Below are positions 33,620 to 43,398 of a stretch of 45,117 nt of DNA, piece by piece (position 1 is the first letter of the stretch; each line of letters opens with the position of its first letter). Source of the stretch: Spirochaetales bacterium (lineage in GTDB: Bacteria > Spirochaetota > GWE2-31-10); the NCBI GenBank assembly GCA_017624275.1, contig JAGANG010000078.1, positions 1 to 45,117 on the forward strand, in the 5' to 3' direction. A program made the position numbers and the translations under genes. The notes under the pieces were generated by a model, which did not search any database, had not been told where the DNA came from, and was given only the letters and a program-made list of their open reading frames with translations.

Positions 33620-35615
33620 ATTTTACCATATTCCATTCTTTCTTGCGTTGCTCTATTTCATCTCGTAATACAGTAGCTTTTTCAAACTCCAGATTTTTTG
33701 CACATTCTGTCATTTCTGCTTTTAACTGCTTCAAATAATTTTTACGAGACGTAGGATCTAAGAAATTGTATTTCTTTTGCATTTCTGCAAGTTGGTCATT
33801 TTCTTCACGTATTTCTAAATCCTTCTGTCGTATAAGAATATCTTCTATTTTTTTACGAATCGTTTTAGGAACTATTCCATGTTGTTTATTATATTCCATT
33901 TGGATTTCACGACGACGTTCTGTTTCCGCAATAGCTTCTTTCATTGCATCAGATTCTCTATCTGCATACATTATTACACGACCGCCGGCATTTCTTGCTG
34001 CACGTCCGATAGTTTGAATCAATGACGTTGCTGAACGTAAAAAACCTATTTTATCAGCATCCATTATAGCCACAAGTGAAACTTCCGGCATATCAAGACC
34101 TTCACGCAGTAAATTTATTCCTATTAAAACATCAAAATCACCGGCACGAAGTCCTTTTATTATTTCAACTCGTTCTATTGTCTCTATTTCAGAATGAAGA
34201 TATCTTACTTTTATTCCATGATTGGCAAGATATTCTGTCAAATCTTCAGCCATTTTCTTTGTCAAAGTCGTAATTAATACACGTTCATTTTTAGCTACAG
34301 TCAAATTAATTTCATTCATTATGTCATCAATTTGAAACTTTGTAGGACGTACAAAAATCTCTGGATCTATCAATCCTGTAGGACGAATAATTTGCTCTAC
34401 AATTGCTTCGGAAATTTTCTTTTCCTCTTCTCGCGGAGTAGCTGATACAAAAACACATTGTGATATCAACGATTCAAATTCTCTATAATACAACGGTCTA
34501 TTATCAAGTGCTGAGGGTAGACGAAAACCATATTCGATTAAAGCTTCCTTTCTGGCTTTATCACCGTTAGACATTCCACCGATTTGCGGAACAGAAACAT
34601 GTGACTCATCTATAAATAATAAAAAATCCTCCGGAAAAAAGTCTATCAAAGTAGATGGACGTTCTCCGGCTCCTCGGTGTGCAAAATATCGTGAATAATT
34701 TTCAATTCCTTTGCAATAACCTATTTCTCCCAACATATCCAAATCATATTCTGTTTTAGATCTGATTCGTTGTGCTTCCAACATTCTGTCTTGTGATTTA
34801 AACCACTCACAACGCTCTTCCATTTCTTCTTTTATTTGCGGAATAATAGCATTTAATGCTTCTTTACTTGTTACAAAATGTTTCGCCGGAAAAATTGTGA
34901 TTTCTTTAATTTCTTCCAACACTTTATTATTCATAACATCAAATCTTGCTATTCTGTCAATTTCATCGCCCCAGAATTCCAAACGAACTCCGGTTTTCGA
35001 ATATGCCGGATAAATATCTATAACATCTCCGTGAACTCTAAAATTAGCACGTTCAAAAACATCATCCTCTCGTGAATATTGAATCTCTACTAATCTTAAA
35101 AAAAGCTCTTTACGTCCGATTTCATCTCCGACTTTTAATTTTATACTTAGATTTTTATAATCATCAGGATTTCCCAATCCATATATACAACTTACGGTCG
35201 CTACAATAATTACATCTCGTCTATCCATTAATGCACTTGTCGCATCAAGTCGCATCATTTCTATTTCATCATTAATACTGGCGTCTTTTTCTATATATAG
35301 GTCACGAGAAGCAATATAAGCTTCCGGTTGATAATAATCATAATAAGACACAAAATATTTTACCGCATTATCCGGAAAAAAATCCTTAAACTCACGATAG
35401 AGCTGTGCTGCCAAAGTTTTATTATGTGCCAATATTAACGTAGGCTTTTGAACTTGTTCTATAATTTTTGCCATTGTATACGTTTTTCCTGACCCCGTTA
35501 CACCCAAAAGTGTTTGAAATTTCATCCCTGCTTTTAAGTTTTTTGATAATTCTTCTATCGCTTTCGGCTGATCGCCTCCGGGTACAAAATCACTCATTAC
35601 TTTCAATGGTCTCAT
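33618..35615 (-). CDS. uvrB: excinuclease ABC subunit B
   Basis: The damage-verifying helicase-like subunit of nucleotide excision repair. The 665 residues carry Walker [10 protein letters not shown] near residue 38, the beta-hairpin region ([20 protein letters not shown]), DEXH-type IDESHV, the helicase motifs [15 protein letters not shown] and [19 protein letters not shown], and a C-terminal UVR domain ([15 protein letters not shown]) that binds UvrC. I start at the ATG at 35613-35615 with AAGGAG upstream. The frame is open to TTG 35648, which adds 11 unlikely residues. It is transcribed alone. Confidence 0.97.
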   Translation of the reverse strand: MRPLKVMSDFVPGGDQPKAIEELSKNLKAGMKFQTLLGVTGSGKTYTMAKIIEQVQKPTLILAHNKTLAAQLYREFKDFFPDNAVKYFVSYYDYYQPEAYIASRDLYIEKDASINDEIEMMRLDATSALMDRRDVIIVATVSCIYGLGNPDDYKNLSIKLKVGDEIGRKELFLRLVEIQYSREDDVFERANFRVHGDVIDIYPAYSKTGVRLEFWGDEIDRIARFDVMNNKVLEEIKEITIFPAKHFVTSKEALNAIIPQIKEEMEERCEWFKSQDRMLEAQRIRSKTEYDLDMLGEIGYCKGIENYSRYFAHRGAGERPSTLIDFFPEDFLLFIDESHVSVPQIGGMSNGDKARKEALIEYGFRLPSALDNRPLYYREFESLISQCVFVSATPREEEKKISEAIVEQIIRPTGLIDPEIFVRPTKFQIDDIMNEINLTVAKNERVLITTLTKKMAEDLTEYLANHGIKVRYLHSEIETIERVEIIKGLRAGDFDVLIGINLLREGLDMPEVSLVAIMDADKIGFLRSATSLIQTIGRAARNAGGRVIMYADRESDAMKEAIAETERRREIQMEYNKQHGIVPKTIRKKIEDILIRQKDLEIREENDQLAEMQKKYNFLDPTSRKNYLKQLKAEMTECAKNLEFEKATVLRDEIEQRKKEWNMVK

Positions 35616-35697
35616 TACAGACTCCTTATTTGCTTTTTCCGGTTTCAATATATATAAAATATATAATAAAGTTCAATCTATTGATTGTCTATATAAC

Positions 35698-35739
35698 AAA
35701 AAAAGACTGCCCGAAACATACATTTCAAGACAGCCCTTT
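35698..35739 (-). terminator. terminator of the V-ATPase operon
   Basis: On the minus strand GGCTGTCTTGAAA pairs with TTTCGGGCAGTC, using some G-U pairs, followed by seven T. It lies 29 bases after the atpK stop codon. Confidence 0.75.
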
Positions 35740-35767
35740 ACTATTACAATATAGTTATTTTAGAAAA

Positions 35768-36220
35768 TTAAGCAGCAACACCGTTCATCAAGATACTTGC
35801 AACCAATGCTAAGATCGCATAGAATTCTGGGAACGCAGCAAAAATCATTGTGTTACCAAATACGTTGTGACCTGAACCGATTGCATTAATACCTGAAGCA
35901 CAAACTTTTGCCTGATACATAGCAGATACCAAACCTACTAAACCAACAGCTATACCTGATGCTAAACATAAAGATCCAGCTAAAACACTCATTTCTAAAT
36001 TAACAGAACCAGACCAAATAATGTAACTAACAAATCCGTACAACCCCTGTGTTGCCGGAAGAGCAGCCAATACCATATAAGAACCAAAACCTTCTGGTTT
36101 TTTCTTCAACGCACCTACTGCTGCACTACCTGCAGAACTTGTTCCGAATGCAGATCCACAACCTGCTAAACCTACCATTAATGCTAAACCAATTCCTGCT
36201 AATACAAATCCTAATGTCAT
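35768..36220 (-). CDS. atpK: V-type ATPase subunit K (membrane rotor)
   Basis: The rotor-ring proteolipid that carries the transported ion. The 150 residues form two helical hairpins (four membrane helices), the duplicated V-type form. Residues Leu54, Thr57, Gln58, Gln103 and Glu132 stand at a constant offset of seven from the five Na+ ligands of Enterococcus hirae NtpK (Leu61, Thr64, Gln65, Gln110, Glu139), in LPATQG, YQAK and FPEFYA. This suggests a Na+-coupled enzyme. GGAAGGAG precedes the ATG. It is the last gene of the operon, followed by a terminator. Confidence 0.96.
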   Translation of the reverse strand: MTLGFVLAGIGLALMVGLAGCGSAFGTSSAGSAAVGALKKKPEGFGSYMVLAALPATQGLYGFVSYIIWSGSVNLEMSVLAGSLCLASGIAVGLVGLVSAMYQAKVCASGINAIGSGHNVFGNTMIFAAFPEFYAILALVASILMNGVAA

Positions 36221-36244
36221 TATAAACTCCTTCCTTTTTAAAAG

Positions 36245-38167
36245 TTAATTATTATTTTTTGATGCTTTATTACTAAAAGGGATAAACGGTTTTCCGCCCC
36301 CATTGAAGCCAACGGCTTTATAAAATTCTACAAATGTTAAACGCAATGGATGTACAAACGAACCTATTGCATTTAATAAAAAGTTCAACGTATGACCGAT
36401 AATCATTACTAATATCGTTAATACAATTCCGCCGGGAAATACATCTTTCAACATTAACGCAATATCGTTAAATGCAGAACCCAAAAGTCCACCGGCAAGT
36501 CCCAATGCAAACAAACGTATATATGAAAGTAAGTCACTGAGTAATCCTGTTACAATATTGTACATTTCCCACAGACCTTTTACCGGACGAATGAAAAAAT
36601 TACTACCGATGTTATTGAACAATAAAACAAATACTACACCTACAGCTACAAGGATTGTCATCAATTTTACTAATCCTGCAACTGTTCCACCACCTACAGC
36701 AATCAACCATTCTCCTATAGGAATCGGTCCTACCGCAAAATCACTAAACGGATTTACTTCTGTCGGCTTATACATCCAAACCATTACAAGAACAACTGCT
36801 CCCAACATAATTAATATTGTTCCCAGCGGCTGGAATAAACCTTGCCATCCGTCACTTTTACAACGGCTGTAAGCATTTAAAATATACCCTAATAATAATT
36901 GTGCTACTCCTAAAAGTATAGCAAAAACCATCGGACCGGTACGATCTGCCGGGTTACTGAAAGTTACATAATTTTTTATCGATTCAAAAATAGGCATTCC
37001 TGCAGAACCGTCAGCTTTTATAATTTGTGTACCAAAAAATCCGTTAAGCATAAAACCGGCAATACCGGTACAAATACCAAGTATCAATCCTAACTTTACG
37101 ATATTTCTGAGACCTTTGTTTTTTACTTTTAACAAGGCAAAAAGACAAAGTAATACAATTATTAATCCATAACCTAAGTCTCCCAAACAGATTCCAAAGA
37201 AAAATGCAAAAAACGGAGCAAAGAACGGAACAACATCAATTTCTGTATATCCCGGTAAACTAAATAAATTACCTACAGGTTCAAACAAACTTGCAAGTTT
37301 TCCGTTTTTCAACTTTATAGGAGTCTCATCTTCCTCTGTTGGTTCTTCGATAAAATAAGCCACATCTTCCTTTTCAAGGAATGCTTTTATCTTTTCCTCT
37401 TGCTTTGATTGAAAGAATCCGCTTATTATCAAAACTTTTCCTTCAACCTCCGCAGACAAACTTTCAGATGCAACTTGATAATGAAGTAAATCTTCTTGTA
37501 CTGTCATTTCTTCTTCTAATAACGGTAAAACGCCTATCATACTTTTTAGAGCTTCTTCCGCTATTTGAATCTGACTTTCTACTTCATTCATTCTTTGTTG
37601 TACTTCTGATAAATTACGATCAGGTAACTTACATTCTGTCCCCTGAATCTTTTGTAATTCATCATCGTTTTTATAAAATACTACAAAATAAACTTCTGTT
37701 CCTTCTGTATATATTTCACTACAAACAAGTTCTGCTGAAATCTTTGCAAAGTTTTTCTTTGATGTAGAATAAACTTTTATATTTATTCTATTTTCTTCAA
37801 GTTCTTTCAGAATCTTTTTATCAAAATTACCAAAAGGTATAACGGAAACTTTTTCTTTTTTTAAATTTTCACGTTCTGCAATAAGAGAATCTAATTCATT
37901 TTTCTTATTCTCAAAATCACATAACAAATCAGAAACATCGCCGTTTATTTCTTTTGCTGTTATAACACCATCTTCCTTATAAGATTCTAAAACCTTTTTA
38001 GCTTTAGACAACCTAATAATTTTTTCTCTGGTATTTGATAACTCTTCTGATTGCACACTATTATTTGTTTCTAAGTGCATCATCCCAAGAGATTGAAGTT
38101 CGCTCAAAAACTTATCTTTAGAGGAATGATAAATAAGCAATGTTATTTTTTTCATTTTTTCAATCAT
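36245..38167 (-). CDS. atpI: V-type ATPase subunit I (membrane stator)
   Basis: The 640-residue stator that forms the ion half-channels against the K ring. The N-terminal half is cytoplasmic with long coiled-coil segments (about residues 80-110 and 185-215). The C-terminal half has seven or eight membrane helices from about residue 315. The key Arg, which releases the ion from the ring Glu, is in LLSYIRLFALGLAGG near residue 553. GGAGGG precedes the ATG. It lies four bases after atpD and before atpK, so translation of all three is tightly linked. Confidence 0.95.
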   Translation of the reverse strand: MIEKMKKITLLIYHSSKDKFLSELQSLGMMHLETNNSVQSEELSNTREKIIRLSKAKKVLESYKEDGVITAKEINGDVSDLLCDFENKKNELDSLIAERENLKKEKVSVIPFGNFDKKILKELEENRINIKVYSTSKKNFAKISAELVCSEIYTEGTEVYFVVFYKNDDELQKIQGTECKLPDRNLSEVQQRMNEVESQIQIAEEALKSMIGVLPLLEEEMTVQEDLLHYQVASESLSAEVEGKVLIISGFFQSKQEEKIKAFLEKEDVAYFIEEPTEEDETPIKLKNGKLASLFEPVGNLFSLPGYTEIDVVPFFAPFFAFFFGICLGDLGYGLIIVLLCLFALLKVKNKGLRNIVKLGLILGICTGIAGFMLNGFFGTQIIKADGSAGMPIFESIKNYVTFSNPADRTGPMVFAILLGVAQLLLGYILNAYSRCKSDGWQGLFQPLGTILIMLGAVVLVMVWMYKPTEVNPFSDFAVGPIPIGEWLIAVGGGTVAGLVKLMTILVAVGVVFVLLFNNIGSNFFIRPVKGLWEMYNIVTGLLSDLLSYIRLFALGLAGGLLGSAFNDIALMLKDVFPGGIVLTILVMIIGHTLNFLLNAIGSFVHPLRLTFVEFYKAVGFNGGGKPFIPFSNKASKNNN

Positions 38168-38171
38168 GCTT

Positions 38172-38774
38172 TTATCCCTCCTTCGCCACTGTAGACTGCC
38201 GTTGTTTTGTTATTTTTTGGCTAGCTTTTTCAAGATTATCAACATCTTCCAAATATCTCTTAATCTTACGAATTGCTTCTGAAAATTCAGGAATCTGTAC
38301 TTTTTCATAAAGATTTACTTTTTGAGTAGTTTTCTTTCTGGCATATTCCAAAATCTCAAGCTTTTTCTCTGCTATTTCCATCTGGCAAATAATTTCTGTA
38401 ATTTGTTTTAAAATTACAATTCCGCCATTCAACCATACTGGACTGGAAAAACGAGAAAAATTAGCAACTTCATAATTTATTTGTTTCAATTCCGGTGTCT
38501 TTACACCTGCAATCTTTACAATATTAAGAACTATTTCTTTCAGGCTGAAAATCTCTTCCGGAAACTCACTCCACAATCTAGTCAATCCCATCAAGCTATC
38601 CATTTTTTCTTGAAAAGATTCTGTTAAATCACGAAGCGTTTCTTTCTGTCTTTTTACTGTAAGTCTCAATGCTGACTCTTTACTTTTTATTGTAGGTAAG
38701 GCATTTTGTCTTATCTTCAATTGTTTATTAAGACTCTGCATTGAAATCTTATTAAATTGGTATTTAATCGCCAT
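38172..38774 (-). CDS. atpD: V-type ATPase subunit D (central shaft)
   Basis: The 200-residue central rotor shaft that links the A3B3 head to the membrane ring. It is nearly all helical: a long N-terminal coiled coil (KISMQSLNKQLKIRQNALP, then KSKESALRLTVKRQKETL), a middle segment, and a C-terminal helix with EAIRKIKRYLEDVDNLE. AGGAGA precedes the ATG. A 48-base gap after atpB holds the palindrome TTGAATATTATTCAA (38794-38808), the only sizeable gap in the operon. Confidence 0.95.
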   Translation of the reverse strand: MAIKYQFNKISMQSLNKQLKIRQNALPTIKSKESALRLTVKRQKETLRDLTESFQEKMDSLMGLTRLWSEFPEEIFSLKEIVLNIVKIAGVKTPELKQINYEVANFSRFSSPVWLNGGIVILKQITEIICQMEIAEKKLEILEYARKKTTQKVNLYEKVQIPEFSEAIRKIKRYLEDVDNLEKASQKITKQRQSTVAKEG

Positions 38775-38822
38775 TAAAAGATCTCCTTATATATTGAATA
38801 TTATTCAACATATTTTTGAAAA

Positions 38823-40145
38823 CTAATTGCCTTTCCAATATTTATCCATAAGATTCTGTTTGATACTAACTTCTGTTGGTTTGAAGTATTTTCCAAATAA
38901 ATCCCAAGTAGTATCAAGCATTTCATCTACGTCAATATTAACGTCAATAGCAAGTAATTTCACTGAATAATCAGACGCAAATTGAATACAACGTTCATCG
39001 TAATCACTTAAATCAAATCCGTTATCACGTTTTGTTTTTGCGTTAGATGCATCATTATACAAACGTACCGCAGTATTCATTACTTGTGGATGATCTTCTC
39101 TTGTCTTTTTACCAATTACAAGCTGTTTCAATCGAGACAAAGATCTAAATGGATCGACAATTACTTTATTTACATCTGTGTCTTTTCTTAAGAACAACTG
39201 ACCTTCAGTAATATAACCTGTATTATCCGGAATAGCGTGAGTAATATCACCACCGTTAAGTGTAGTTACCGCAATAATAGTTATAGAACCTCCGGCAGGG
39301 AACTGTACAGCTTTTTCATAAATCTTAGCTAAATCAGAATACAATGAACCCGGCATTGAATCTTTAGATGGGATTTGATCCATTTTGTTTGATACAATCG
39401 CCAACGCATCTGCATACAAAGTCATATCTGTAAGTAAAACAAGAACTTTTTCATTCTTATCTACCGCAAAATATTCAGCAGCTGTCAACGCCATATCAGG
39501 AACCAATAAACGTTCTACTGACGGGTCATCTGTAGTATTAATAAATGAAATAATTTTATCCAATGCTCCGGCATTATCAAATAACTGCTTAAAATACAAA
39601 TAGTCATCATTTGAAAGCCCCATACCGCCAAGAATGATTTTATCAGCTTCTGCACGTAACGCTACATTCGCCATTACTTGGTTGTAAGGTTGATCCGGAT
39701 CGGCAAAAAACGGAATTTTTTGTCCGGTTACAAGAGTATTATTCATATCGATACCGGCAATACCTGTTTTAATCAACTCTGATGGTTGCTTTCTTCTAAC
39801 AGGGTTTACTGATGGACCTCCGATTTCTCTTTCTTCACCTTCTATTGCCGGACCGCCGTCAATAGGATCACCGTAAGCATTAAAGAATCTTCCGGCTAAA
39901 TCTTCAGATACTTTTAATACCGGTGGTTTACCTGTAAAAACAACTTCAGCATTTGTTGCAATACCTTCGGTTCCTTGAAAAACCTGTAGAGTTACTTCAT
40001 TACCTTCAAGTTTTACAACCTGAGCCGGTTTTCCGTCTACAAATGCCAACTCTTCATTTCCGATACCTTCGGCTGTCAAAGTACAAGTTGCTTTAGTTAT
40101 CTTATTAATTTTCGTGTAAATTTTTTGAAATGCTGTTCCTTGCAT
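38823..40145 (-). CDS. atpB: V-type ATPase subunit B
   Basis: The 440-residue non-catalytic subunit of the A3B3 head. It has the RecA-like fold without a Walker A motif, as expected. Family blocks are FNAYGDPIDGGPAIEGEERE, PVRRKQPSELIKTGIAGID, KIPFFADPDQPYNQVMANVA, and YSDLAKIYEKAVQFPAGGSI. GGAGGG precedes the ATG, which overlaps the atpA stop by one base (TAATG), a typical coupling that gives equal amounts of A and B. Confidence 0.97.
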   Translation of the reverse strand: MQGTAFQKIYTKINKITKATCTLTAEGIGNEELAFVDGKPAQVVKLEGNEVTLQVFQGTEGIATNAEVVFTGKPPVLKVSEDLAGRFFNAYGDPIDGGPAIEGEEREIGGPSVNPVRRKQPSELIKTGIAGIDMNNTLVTGQKIPFFADPDQPYNQVMANVALRAEADKIILGGMGLSNDDYLYFKQLFDNAGALDKIISFINTTDDPSVERLLVPDMALTAAEYFAVDKNEKVLVLLTDMTLYADALAIVSNKMDQIPSKDSMPGSLYSDLAKIYEKAVQFPAGGSITIIAVTTLNGGDITHAIPDNTGYITEGQLFLRKDTDVNKVIVDPFRSLSRLKQLVIGKKTREDHPQVMNTAVRLYNDASNAKTKRDNGFDLSDYDERCIQFASDYSVKLLAIDVNIDVDEMLDTTWDLFGKYFKPTEVSIKQNLMDKYWKGN

Positions 40146-41899
40146 TATTTTACCCTCCTGCTATCTACAAATTCTCTAACCTGTTTTTCATACTTATCAA
40201 AGTTTTCAGAAGGGAATTCAGAATAGTTCATCTGTTTGAAAGTATTTATCAACTCTTTAAAATAAGGAGCAACTTCTTCGAATGCTTCAAATTTAAAATC
40301 AATTCCACATACTTCCATTACCAACTCAAGCATATATTTTTGACGTTTTAAAGGAGTAATTGAATCGATAGCATCAAAAGCATCTTGTTGCATCAAGATA
40401 AAGTCTATTAATTCGGCTTTCCAGAATACAATATGGTAATCAACAGGAACTCCGTCATCACCCAAAATATCTATCTGGTCTTTTGTTTCTTTTCCTCTTA
40501 ATACCCAGTTTTTAGCATCCAAAACTAAATCAACCCATTTATCTGAAATATTGTTTTTGAAATATTCTTGCATTTCAGGATATTCCAAATATTTAGAATA
40601 AGAATCAATAGGGTCTACTGCCGGATAACGTTTTGAGTCTGCACGAGCCTGTTGTAATGCATAGAAACAACGTGCTGCTTTTTTTGTTGATTCCGTTACA
40701 GGTTCTTTCAAGTTACCACCGGCTGGTGATACCGTTCCTATAAACGTAACAGATCCTGTATTTCCGTTATTTAAATAAACCATACCAGCACGAGAATAGA
40801 AAGATGAAATAATAGATGTTAAATCCATAGGGAATGCATCTTGACCTGGAAGTTCTTCCAAACGATTTGACATTTCACGCAAAGCCTGTGCCCAACGAGA
40901 TGTAGAATCGGCAAGTAATAAAACTTTCAATCCCATTTGACGGTAATATTCACCTATTGTCATCGCTGTATAAACTGATGCTTCACGAGCTGCAACCGGC
41001 ATGTTAGATGTATTACAAATAATTAATGTTCTTTCCATTAATTTTCTGCCAGTTCTAGGGTCAACAAGTTCAGGAAACTCTGTAAAAATTTCTACAACTT
41101 CATTTGCACGTTCACCACAAGCAGCGAAAATGATTATATCGGCTTCTGCATTTTTAGAAATTGCATGCTGCAAAACTGTTTTTCCACAACCGAACGGTCC
41201 GGGAATAAATCCTGTTCCACCTTCAGCCATTGGGTTGAAAATATCAATTACACGTACACCTGTTTCCATAATTTTTGACGGACGCGGTTTTTCTTTGTAA
41301 TTTTTTATTGCTTTTTTTACCGGCCATTTTTGAGTCATTGTAACTTTTTCTTCATTACCTTTGTCATCAGCCAAAACTGCAATAGTATCGTAAATACCGT
41401 AATCTCCGGCAGCCACAATAGATTTAACGGTATATTTTCCTTCTAATTTAAAAGGAACCATTATCTTGTGGTCTACCCAACCTTCTTTTACACTTCCGAG
41501 CCAGTCAGAAGCTTTTACTGTATCTCCGACTTTTGCAATAGGATTAAAAGTAAATTTATTTTCTTTATCCAAAGGATCTGTATATTCTCCACGTTTTAAG
41601 AATACACCTTCTTTTTTATCCAAATCACTTTCCAAACCGTCAAAGTTTTTAGAAAGCAATCCCGGCCCAAGTTCAACTTCCAACATATGCCCTGTAAATT
41701 CTACTTCAGTACCAACTTTCAAACCTCTGGTACTTTCATATACCTGAGCATAAGCTATATTTCCAATAATTTTAATAACTTCAGCCATTAACTTTGTCGT
41801 TCCGAGCAGGATATAACAAATTTCATTTTGTCCTACCGGTCCGTTTACTTCTACAGTAACTAAGTTACCAACAACTCCCGTTACTTTACCTTTAGTCAT
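40145..41899 (-). CDS. atpA: V-type ATPase catalytic subunit A
   Basis: The 584-residue catalytic subunit, hydrolysing or making ATP. Domains in order are the beta-barrel (VTGVVGNLVTVEV), the non-homologous insert typical of V/A-type A subunits (about residues 110-200), the nucleotide domain with Walker A GPFGCGKT near residue 236, Walker B-type VLLLADSTSRWAQALREMS, and the C-terminal helical domain. GGAGGT precedes the ATG. It follows the DUF2764 gene by 17 bases and overlaps atpB. Confidence 0.97.
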   Translation of the reverse strand: MTKGKVTGVVGNLVTVEVNGPVGQNEICYILLGTTKLMAEVIKIIGNIAYAQVYESTRGLKVGTEVEFTGHMLEVELGPGLLSKNFDGLESDLDKKEGVFLKRGEYTDPLDKENKFTFNPIAKVGDTVKASDWLGSVKEGWVDHKIMVPFKLEGKYTVKSIVAAGDYGIYDTIAVLADDKGNEEKVTMTQKWPVKKAIKNYKEKPRPSKIMETGVRVIDIFNPMAEGGTGFIPGPFGCGKTVLQHAISKNAEADIIIFAACGERANEVVEIFTEFPELVDPRTGRKLMERTLIICNTSNMPVAAREASVYTAMTIGEYYRQMGLKVLLLADSTSRWAQALREMSNRLEELPGQDAFPMDLTSIISSFYSRAGMVYLNNGNTGSVTFIGTVSPAGGNLKEPVTESTKKAARCFYALQQARADSKRYPAVDPIDSYSKYLEYPEMQEYFKNNISDKWVDLVLDAKNWVLRGKETKDQIDILGDDGVPVDYHIVFWKAELIDFILMQQDAFDAIDSITPLKRQKYMLELVMEVCGIDFKFEAFEEVAPYFKELINTFKQMNYSEFPSENFDKYEKQVREFVDSRRVK

Positions 41900-41916
41900 T
41901 ATTTTTACCTCCAGAT

Positions 41917-42726
41917 TTAAAAAATCTCATCCGAGAAAATAATTCCTGATTTGATTTTATCAATCAATTTATCAAGCATATTTTTTCCGGAAATATCTGT
42001 TAATTTACGCCATCTTTCTACAGATGCTAGTTTTATTGCATAAGCAATAATAAATTTTAATGAGAAATAATCATTTCCAACTTCATTATCCAACCATTTC
42101 CAGCGGACATTATCTACTGTTAATTCTGTTGCAATAATATTACCTTCATTTACCGATTCTACTATTACTTCTATATCAGGCAATGAATTTTCTACATTCA
42201 TTGTTTTAGACAATCGTTCGTAAGAATCACCGAAAGGAACAAGATATTCTTTGAAATCCATATTACTTTTTTTCATATTTAAAAAAGTTAATGTATTTCT
42301 CAAATCAAGTTCAAAACGGAAATAATCTACTATAAAACGATTTTTACTTAATGTTTCTAGATTTTCGTAGAACAAAGTAAACAGTTCATCTACTTCTTGT
42401 AATTCAGGATAATCTCTTTTCCCTATTTTTTTATTACTGAAATAAGTTGAAATAAAAGGAAAAAACTCATCCGTATCTTTTAGATTTTCTAAAAAGTTTT
42501 CTCTTGTATAAAAAGCAGGATATATATAAGGGGACGATTCACCTGAATCACTTTTAACAACATTTAAAATATCATTAAAAATAAAAACCTTTTTTAATTC
42601 CTGAAATTCTTTTTCAGATAATTGGCTTTCGCAAAAATCAAGAAACTCGGTCAATGAAGGAAGTTTTTTCTGTGAATCAAGTTCCAAATCAGGAAGACTT
42701 GATATCAGATAAAAATATTCTTTCAT
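41917..42726 (-). CDS. DUF2764-type protein of the V-ATPase operon
   Basis: A 269-residue soluble, helix-rich protein that matches in place and general pattern the DUF2764 proteins found between atpE and atpA in Treponema, Chlamydia and Bacteroidetes V-ATPase operons. It starts YFYLISSLPDLEL and includes DYPELQEVDELFTLFYENLE, RFELDLRNTLTFLN and DNVRWKWLDNEVGNDYFS. The operon has no recognisable C, F or G subunit, so this protein is a candidate for the C-subunit role (shaft-to-ring coupling). GGAG precedes the ATG, two bases after atpE. Confidence 0.85.
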   Translation of the reverse strand: MKEYFYLISSLPDLELDSQKKLPSLTEFLDFCESQLSEKEFQELKKVFIFNDILNVVKSDSGESSPYIYPAFYTRENFLENLKDTDEFFPFISTYFSNKKIGKRDYPELQEVDELFTLFYENLETLSKNRFIVDYFRFELDLRNTLTFLNMKKSNMDFKEYLVPFGDSYERLSKTMNVENSLPDIEVIVESVNEGNIIATELTVDNVRWKWLDNEVGNDYFSLKFIIAYAIKLASVERWRKLTDISGKNMLDKLIDKIKSGIIFSDEIF

Positions 42727-42728
42727 TA

Positions 42729-43337
42729 TTACACTCCGGAAAAGAGAATTTTCTTAGCTTTTGGTCTTAAAAATGATTGAAAGAAGTTCACAAAGTCATC
42801 TTCTGTAAAAGATAAAACATACGAACCGTCTTTCGGAGTTATTTTAAAACCACCAGCCATTCTTTCTTCAAATTTTAATTCCATTCCTTTGCTTAAAAAA
42901 CTTGCTATTTCTTTTTTGAAAAAAGCTTCAAAATCTTTTTTTGATTTTTCAGGAAGAATAATATTTAAATCCATATCATCTGAACCCATTTTAGCAGCAA
43001 CAATTTTTACTATATCAGCAATTAATTCTTTACTGTTTACAACTTCGCCAACATTTTCAGAAATAGTATTTTTTGCCAAAATTGTAGTAATTTCTTGTTT
43101 TAACAAAGACATTGCTTGTTCACCGGCAACTTTAATTTCTGCATTTGTTTTTTGTTCTAACAGTTCTGCTTCTTTTTTTGCATCTGCTAAAATTTGCTCA
43201 GCTTCTTTTTTTGCATCTGCTAAAATTTGCTCAGCTTCTTTTTTTGCATTATCAAGTAATGCTTTTGCTTCGCCATTAGCTTTTTCGATTCCATCTTGAT
43301 AGATCTTTTGTGTCAGTTCTTGCAATTTAGATTCCAT
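42729..43337 (-). CDS. atpE: V-type ATPase subunit E (peripheral stalk)
   Basis: The 202-residue peripheral stalk subunit that holds the head against rotation. The N-terminal half is a long coiled coil, and the C-terminal half is the globular head-contact domain (LILPEKSKKDFEAFF to the end). Within the coil, the 11-residue unit EAEQILADAKK is repeated from an exact 33-base tandem duplication (43168-43233), with a third partial copy. It is the first gene of the operon. AGGGG precedes the ATG. Confidence 0.93.
   Translation of the reverse strand: MESKLQELTQKIYQDGIEKANGEAKALLDNAKKEAEQILADAKKEAEQILADAKKEAELLEQKTNAEIKVAGEQAMSLLKQEITTILAKNTISENVGEVVNSKELIADIVKIVAAKMGSDDMDLNIILPEKSKKDFEAFFKKEIASFLSKGMELKFEERMAGGFKITPKDGSYVLSFTEDDFVNFFQSFLRPKAKKILFSGV
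43168..43248. repeat. 33-bp tandem repeat inside atpE
   Basis: Two identical 33-base units (43168-43200 and 43201-43233) and a 15-base third copy. The unit length is 11 codons, so the frame is kept and each copy adds one hendecad to the stalk coiled coil. Confidence 0.95.
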
Positions 43338-43370
43338 CGACCAACCCCTTTTTTAAAAATATTGTTCAAC

Positions 43371-43398
43371 ACTATACGAGAAAATTTTCAAAAATCAA
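43371..43398 (-). promoter_or_regulatory. candidate promoter of the V-ATPase operon
   Basis: On the minus strand TTGATT (43393-43398), a 16-base spacer, and TATAGT (43371-43376) lie 33 bases before the atpE ATG, overlapping the end of the pseudouridine synthase gene. A short palindrome TGTTGAACA follows. Confidence 0.5.

Noticed and set aside
43168..43248. Possible CRISPR-like repeat
   Set aside because: The copies are directly adjacent with no spacers and lie in frame inside atpE.
42889..43299. 136-codon plus-strand open frame over atpE
   Set aside because: Its Ala/Ser/Phe repeats are the antisense of the atpE coiled-coil repeat.
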